DNA of 11,001 nt from NCBI GenBank assembly GCA_964017145.1, contig CAXHKQ010000185.1, positions 1 through 11,001 of the forward strand, read 5' to 3'. Within the stretch, counting starts at the first letter, position 1, and each line of letters starts with the position of its first letter. A program made the translations under genes and the position numbers. The notes beneath the pieces are model-generated. The model searched no databases and had not been told where the DNA came from. It was given only the letters and a program-made list of their open reading frames with translations. Shown here piece by piece: positions 9,191 to 11,001 of the stretch. This stretch comes from Agrocybe praecox (taxonomy: Eukaryota; Basidiomycota; Agaricomycetes; Agaricales; Agrocybaceae).

Positions 9191-9402
9191 CTGGCCGAAT
9201 AAATTGGCCCGGCCGATTATAATGGCCCGGCCGATTAGAATAGCCCGTTCGATTGGTATGGCCGGGCCGATTAGATTGGGGCGGCCGAATTCAATGGCAT
9301 GGTCATTTAGATTAGCCCGGTCAATTAGATGGCCCGGCCGAATAGATTGGCCTAGCCGATTACAATGGCCCGGTGGAATAGAGTGGTCCGGCAGATTAGA
9401 TT
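9191..9402 (+). repeat. 18-bp minisatellite, about 12 units
   Basis: The consensus is about CGGCCGATTAGAATGGCC, repeated with substitutions. Because 18 is a multiple of three, the array is open in one frame (9204-9404) and translates into a six-residue periodic peptide (ARPIRM-like). That frame is a by-product of the repeat and has no coding support. Confidence 0.82.
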
Positions 9403-9443
9403 AATTGGTTGTTTTCCAGAAGATGATCAAATTATTTGAAGGG

Positions 9444-9680
9444 CTATATGAATTGGCTGCTCTAATCTGAAGGGCCGGACCACATGAATCGGTTGCTGGT
9501 CGTATCTGAACGGCCAGGTCATATAAATCGACTAGCCGTATTTGAACGGCCGGGCCATATGAATCGGCTGGCCGTATCTTAACGGCCAAGTTCTTGAATC
9601 GCTGGCCGTTTTGAACGGCCGAGTCGGCTAAGCCCTATACATTGGCCGGGTCATATGAATCAGCAAGACCGTAGTAGTCA
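9444..9680 (-). repeat. 36-bp minisatellite, about 6 units, inverted relative to the 18-bp array
   Basis: The consensus is about CATATGAATCGGCTGGCCG followed by TATCTGAACGGCCGGGC. The half-unit GGCCATATGAATCGG is similar to the reverse complement of the 18-bp unit (GGCCATTCTAATCGG), so the two arrays face each other across about 40 bp of AT-rich spacer. Unit lengths vary from about 33 to 39 bp. A minus-strand open frame at 9401-9589 is again translated repeat. Confidence 0.78.
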
Positions 9681-9785
9681 GCTGGCCTCCAGATATTTTC
9701 AGCCAGTTCCAGCCGCATGCTAAACAGCCGGCTGACGGCCGAACTTTCAGCCAGCCGCGGCCGTTTGGCGGCTTTTAGCTTGGAA

Positions 9786-10064
9786 GGAATAGCTACCTTC
9801 CATCTTGGAGTTAATGCTCCTGCATATCTGGGAGGTAACCCAGGATTAGATCGTTACAATATTTGACCACCGAATGCCTAGAACCACCATACACATACAT
9901 CTAATTTTACAATAGATCCATGGTTATACAAACCATACATAGATACATGGTTATACAAACATTTTGCGCTTAGCTTAGAAAATAGAGATATTACATAACA
10001 AATTACTTAGAAAACTGACCAAACAAAAGTTATAAAGTTATTGCAAATGAAAAACAAAACTTAC
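9786..10064. other. AT-rich intron end with a 27-bp duplication
   Basis: This stretch leads up to the giant intron's splice donor. It contains ATAGATCCATGGTTATACAAAC (9912 on) repeated at 9939 as ATAGATACATGG and onward, with one mismatch in 22 bases and a 27-bp period. Nothing else was recognised. Confidence 0.7.
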
Positions 10065-10176
10065 CAACTTTCCGTCCAACAAGTTCGATATCAAAATAAT
10101 GGAGTCCTCGGATCCACTGATAGCAACAGTGTTGTTCACTCCGGAAGTGACGCACGTAACAGGTGATGTATGTTCC
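10065..10176 (-). CDS. WD40-repeat protein exon, third repeat
   Basis: This minus-strand exon of 112 nt lies between acceptor GAAATCAG (CT at 10177-10178) and donor GTAAGTTT (AC at 10063-10064). Its first base completes a leucine codon from the upstream exon, followed by EHTSPVTCVTSGVNN and VAISGSEDSSIILISNL. It ends with LLDGKL exactly on a codon boundary. The repeat has the conserved SGSED turn but lacks the tryptophan of the WD pair (LISN instead), so it is a degenerate blade. It stops before the blade is finished. The next exon that continues it in phase is about 9.7 kb away at 187-369. Confidence 0.9.
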
Positions 10177-10246
10177 CTGATTTCGATGTCCGAAGAAACA
10201 AATTGATAAATAATTAAGATTCCAAAGAATGTGATGAATAACTTAC
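10177..10246 (-). other. Short intron, 70 bp
   Basis: This minus-strand intron begins GTAAGT and ends GAAATCAG. It splits a leucine codon after its second base (TT|G), and the reading frame on each side agrees with WD40 repeat register. Confidence 0.88.
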
Positions 10247-10370
10247 AATATTTGAGCTCTCATTTCCCTTTTGTCTACGTGCCAAACAATCAAGCTGTTA
10301 TCCTCAGAGCCAGTTAGAAGGTATTCGGTTGCTTCTGGTACCATCATGCACGTGACCGGACCTTTGTGTC
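10247..10370 (-). CDS. WD40-repeat protein exon, second repeat
   Basis: This minus-strand exon of 124 nt follows the acceptor TTTATAG (CT at 10371-10372) and ends at a GTAAGT donor (AC at 10245-10246). Its first two bases complete the glycine codon begun in the upstream exon, giving the junction FKG-HKGPVTCM. The exon encodes almost exactly one WD40 repeat: HKGPVTCMMV, then EYLLTGSEDNSLIVWHV and a tail DKREMRAQI. The usual Trp-Asp is Trp-His here, a common variation. The GSED turn and the aliphatic strand pattern are clear. Phase at both ends agrees with the neighbouring exons, which strongly supports the model. Confidence 0.92.
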
Positions 10371-10436
10371 CTATAAACGATACAAAATAACAACTTTTAG
10401 ATTTCGGTTCTTACATTCTATGTGGGCTGTGAATAC
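10371..10436 (-). other. Short intron, 66 bp
   Basis: This minus-strand intron begins GTATTC and ends TTTATAG. The donor is weak. A better-looking GTAAGA donor lies 22 nt inside the intron (AC at 10413-10414). Using that one would add 22 nt, shift the frame and reach a stop quickly. Only the GTATTC site preserves the HTFKG-HKG repeat junction, so it is preferred. Confidence 0.85.
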
Positions 10437-10737
10437 CTTTGAATGTGTGAACAAGACTATTGTTCATTATATGCCATAGCTGAACGTCACCCGTTTTGGT
10501 AGCAATCAGAAGATGTTGTTTTGTGGGCGCCATTGCGATCTCACGTATTGGTCCAGTTCCGGTAACTGTCATTGTTCGAATTTGGGATGGAAGTGGAGGA
10601 GGCAACCAACCAGTTAATGGTACAAGCAAGGGAACTGTGTAGCCATCGCACCAAGCCGTTGCTGACCGAACTGTTATACTCAATAGGGAGTTATCATTCT
10701 CATCATGTTCACTTATCGGTCGTAACCACGATATAAG
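10437..10737 (-). CDS. WD40-repeat protein exon (first in window), NACHT/WD-repeat-like
   Basis: This minus-strand exon of 301 nt holds 100 codons plus one base. It starts after an acceptor (TAATCAG, CT at 10738-10739) and ends before a GTATTC donor (AC at 10435-10436). About 50 linker residues come first, including QLISWLRP and PLLVPLTGWLPPPLPS. The first WD40 repeat follows: GPIREIAMAP, then HLLIATKTGDVQLWHI and a closing SLVHTFKG. WD40 repeats form beta-propellers that serve as protein-interaction platforms. The proline-rich lead-in and the HTFKGHKGPV junction recall NACHT/WD-repeat proteins (NWD1 / QUI-1 type), where a propeller follows a nucleotide-binding NACHT domain. No NACHT domain is in the window, so this is family-level inference. 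The open frame has no in-window ATG start, because it is an internal exon. Confidence 0.88.
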
Positions 10738-11001
10738 CTGATTACAGAATAAATTGAATTTTTAGTATTATTTTTATTTTATTTCGTTATTTCTGTTGAA
10801 TTTTATGATTATTGAAGATTCCTTTTTGGTTATGTGAAATTTTGAAATGGAACATATAATGTCTGCGGTTGACTGAAATCTATGATGATGCTGGAAGTGA
10901 ACAAATATATTTTTGGTCCTTTTTCGATGCTTGTCGTCATTGTTGTGGAATGTTATACTTTTTACCATGGGAGGAGGAAAATTATGAGCTTTACGTTTAT
11001 G
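10738..11001 (-). other. Upstream intron of the WD40 gene (incomplete)
   Basis: This AT-rich sequence lies upstream of the acceptor at 10738-10739 on the minus strand. No exon continuing the WD40 protein was recognised up to the window edge. The intron is therefore at least 264 bp. An open frame at 10774-10968 is Lys/His/Asn-rich with no domain and is taken as chance. Confidence 0.6.

Larger units (their letters stand above)
9106..9785. repeat. GC-rich GGCC/CGGCCG minisatellite block
   Basis: This block of about 680 bp is dominated by CGGCC and GGCCG motifs and stands out sharply from the AT-rich intron. It contains a left 18-bp array and a right 36-bp array in opposite orientations. They are bordered by further GGCCGGCC-rich sequence, with GAACGGCCGGCC near 9113 and GCCAGCCGCGGCCG near 9751. 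Both borders carry AAAGCCG or its complement, but a clean terminal inverted repeat was not proven. Confidence 0.75.
370..10064 (-). other. Giant intron (about 9.7 kb) of the WD40 gene
   Basis: This stretch of 9,695 bp runs from donor GTAAGTTT on the minus strand (AC at 10063-10064) to acceptor TTTTCAG (CT at 370-371). It separates two phase-0 exons that together read as continuous WD40 repeats. No further exon is needed between them, and none was recognised. The intron is filled with transposable-element relics, minisatellites and unclassified AT-rich DNA, listed separately. It is over a hundred times longer than the two neighbouring introns. Confidence 0.82.

Noticed and set aside
9204..9404. 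Open frame with a six-residue periodic peptide (ARPIRM-like)
   Set aside because: The 18-bp minisatellite is a multiple of three and stays open by chance. There is no independent coding evidence.
9401..9589. Minus-strand open frame with repeated IRPA/IRLV peptides
   Set aside because: It is a translation of the inverted 36-bp minisatellite.
9191..9680. CRISPR-like regularly spaced repeats
   Set aside because: The units are contiguous with no unique spacers, and the host gene has introns. They are minisatellites.
10774..10968. 64-codon minus-strand open frame upstream of the WD40 exons
   Set aside because: It is AT-rich, His/Lys/Asn-heavy, and lacks the splice and repeat continuity of the WD40 exons. 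It is taken as intron.

Overview
The window looks like animal nuclear DNA, probably from an arthropod. It is AT-rich, has no bacterial gene layout, and carries one split gene whose short exons are separated by GT-AG introns. The rest is crowded with decayed transposable elements and tandem repeats. The arthropod assignment is an inference from repeat style, such as element tails ending in CAGACACACAGACAGACA. No tRNA, rRNA, CRISPR array or bacterial operon was seen.

The only supported gene is on the minus strand. Four exons (10437-10737, 10247-10370, 10065-10176 and 187-369) join in a consistent reading frame into 240 uninterrupted codons (720 nt). They encode consecutive WD40 beta-propeller repeats. 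The sequence style, including a PLLVPLTGWLPPPLPS stretch ahead of the first repeat, resembles NACHT/WD-repeat proteins of the NWD1 / QUI-1 type; this family name is tentative. The gene continues beyond both window edges. Two introns are tiny (66 and 70 bp), but the intron between 10065 and 369 is about 9.7 kb and makes up most of the window.

That giant intron is a stack of repeats. From left to right:
- 370-1216: unrecognised AT-rich DNA.
- 1225-4356: a hAT-like palindromic (foldback) element with an 8-bp target duplication. A 357-bp inverted-repeat element (1617-1973) and a roughly 2-kb repeat-rich insert (1974-4011) lie between its arms.
- 4398-4609: a recent 106-bp tandem duplication.
- 4660-4880: a broken LINE reverse-transcriptase relic, followed by unclassified sequence to about 6500.
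- 6505-7310: a GC-richer satellite-like array.
- 7311-8100: unrecognised DNA.
- 8110-9100: an old direct-repeat dimer of about 0.5 kb.
- 9105-9785: a CpG/GGCC-rich block made of 18-bp and 36-bp minisatellites in opposite orientations.
- 9786-10064: AT-rich DNA up to the splice donor.

There is no sign of an accessory gene system. The interest lies in intron architecture, nested elements and unusual minisatellites. Most open frames inside the intron are translations of repeats.
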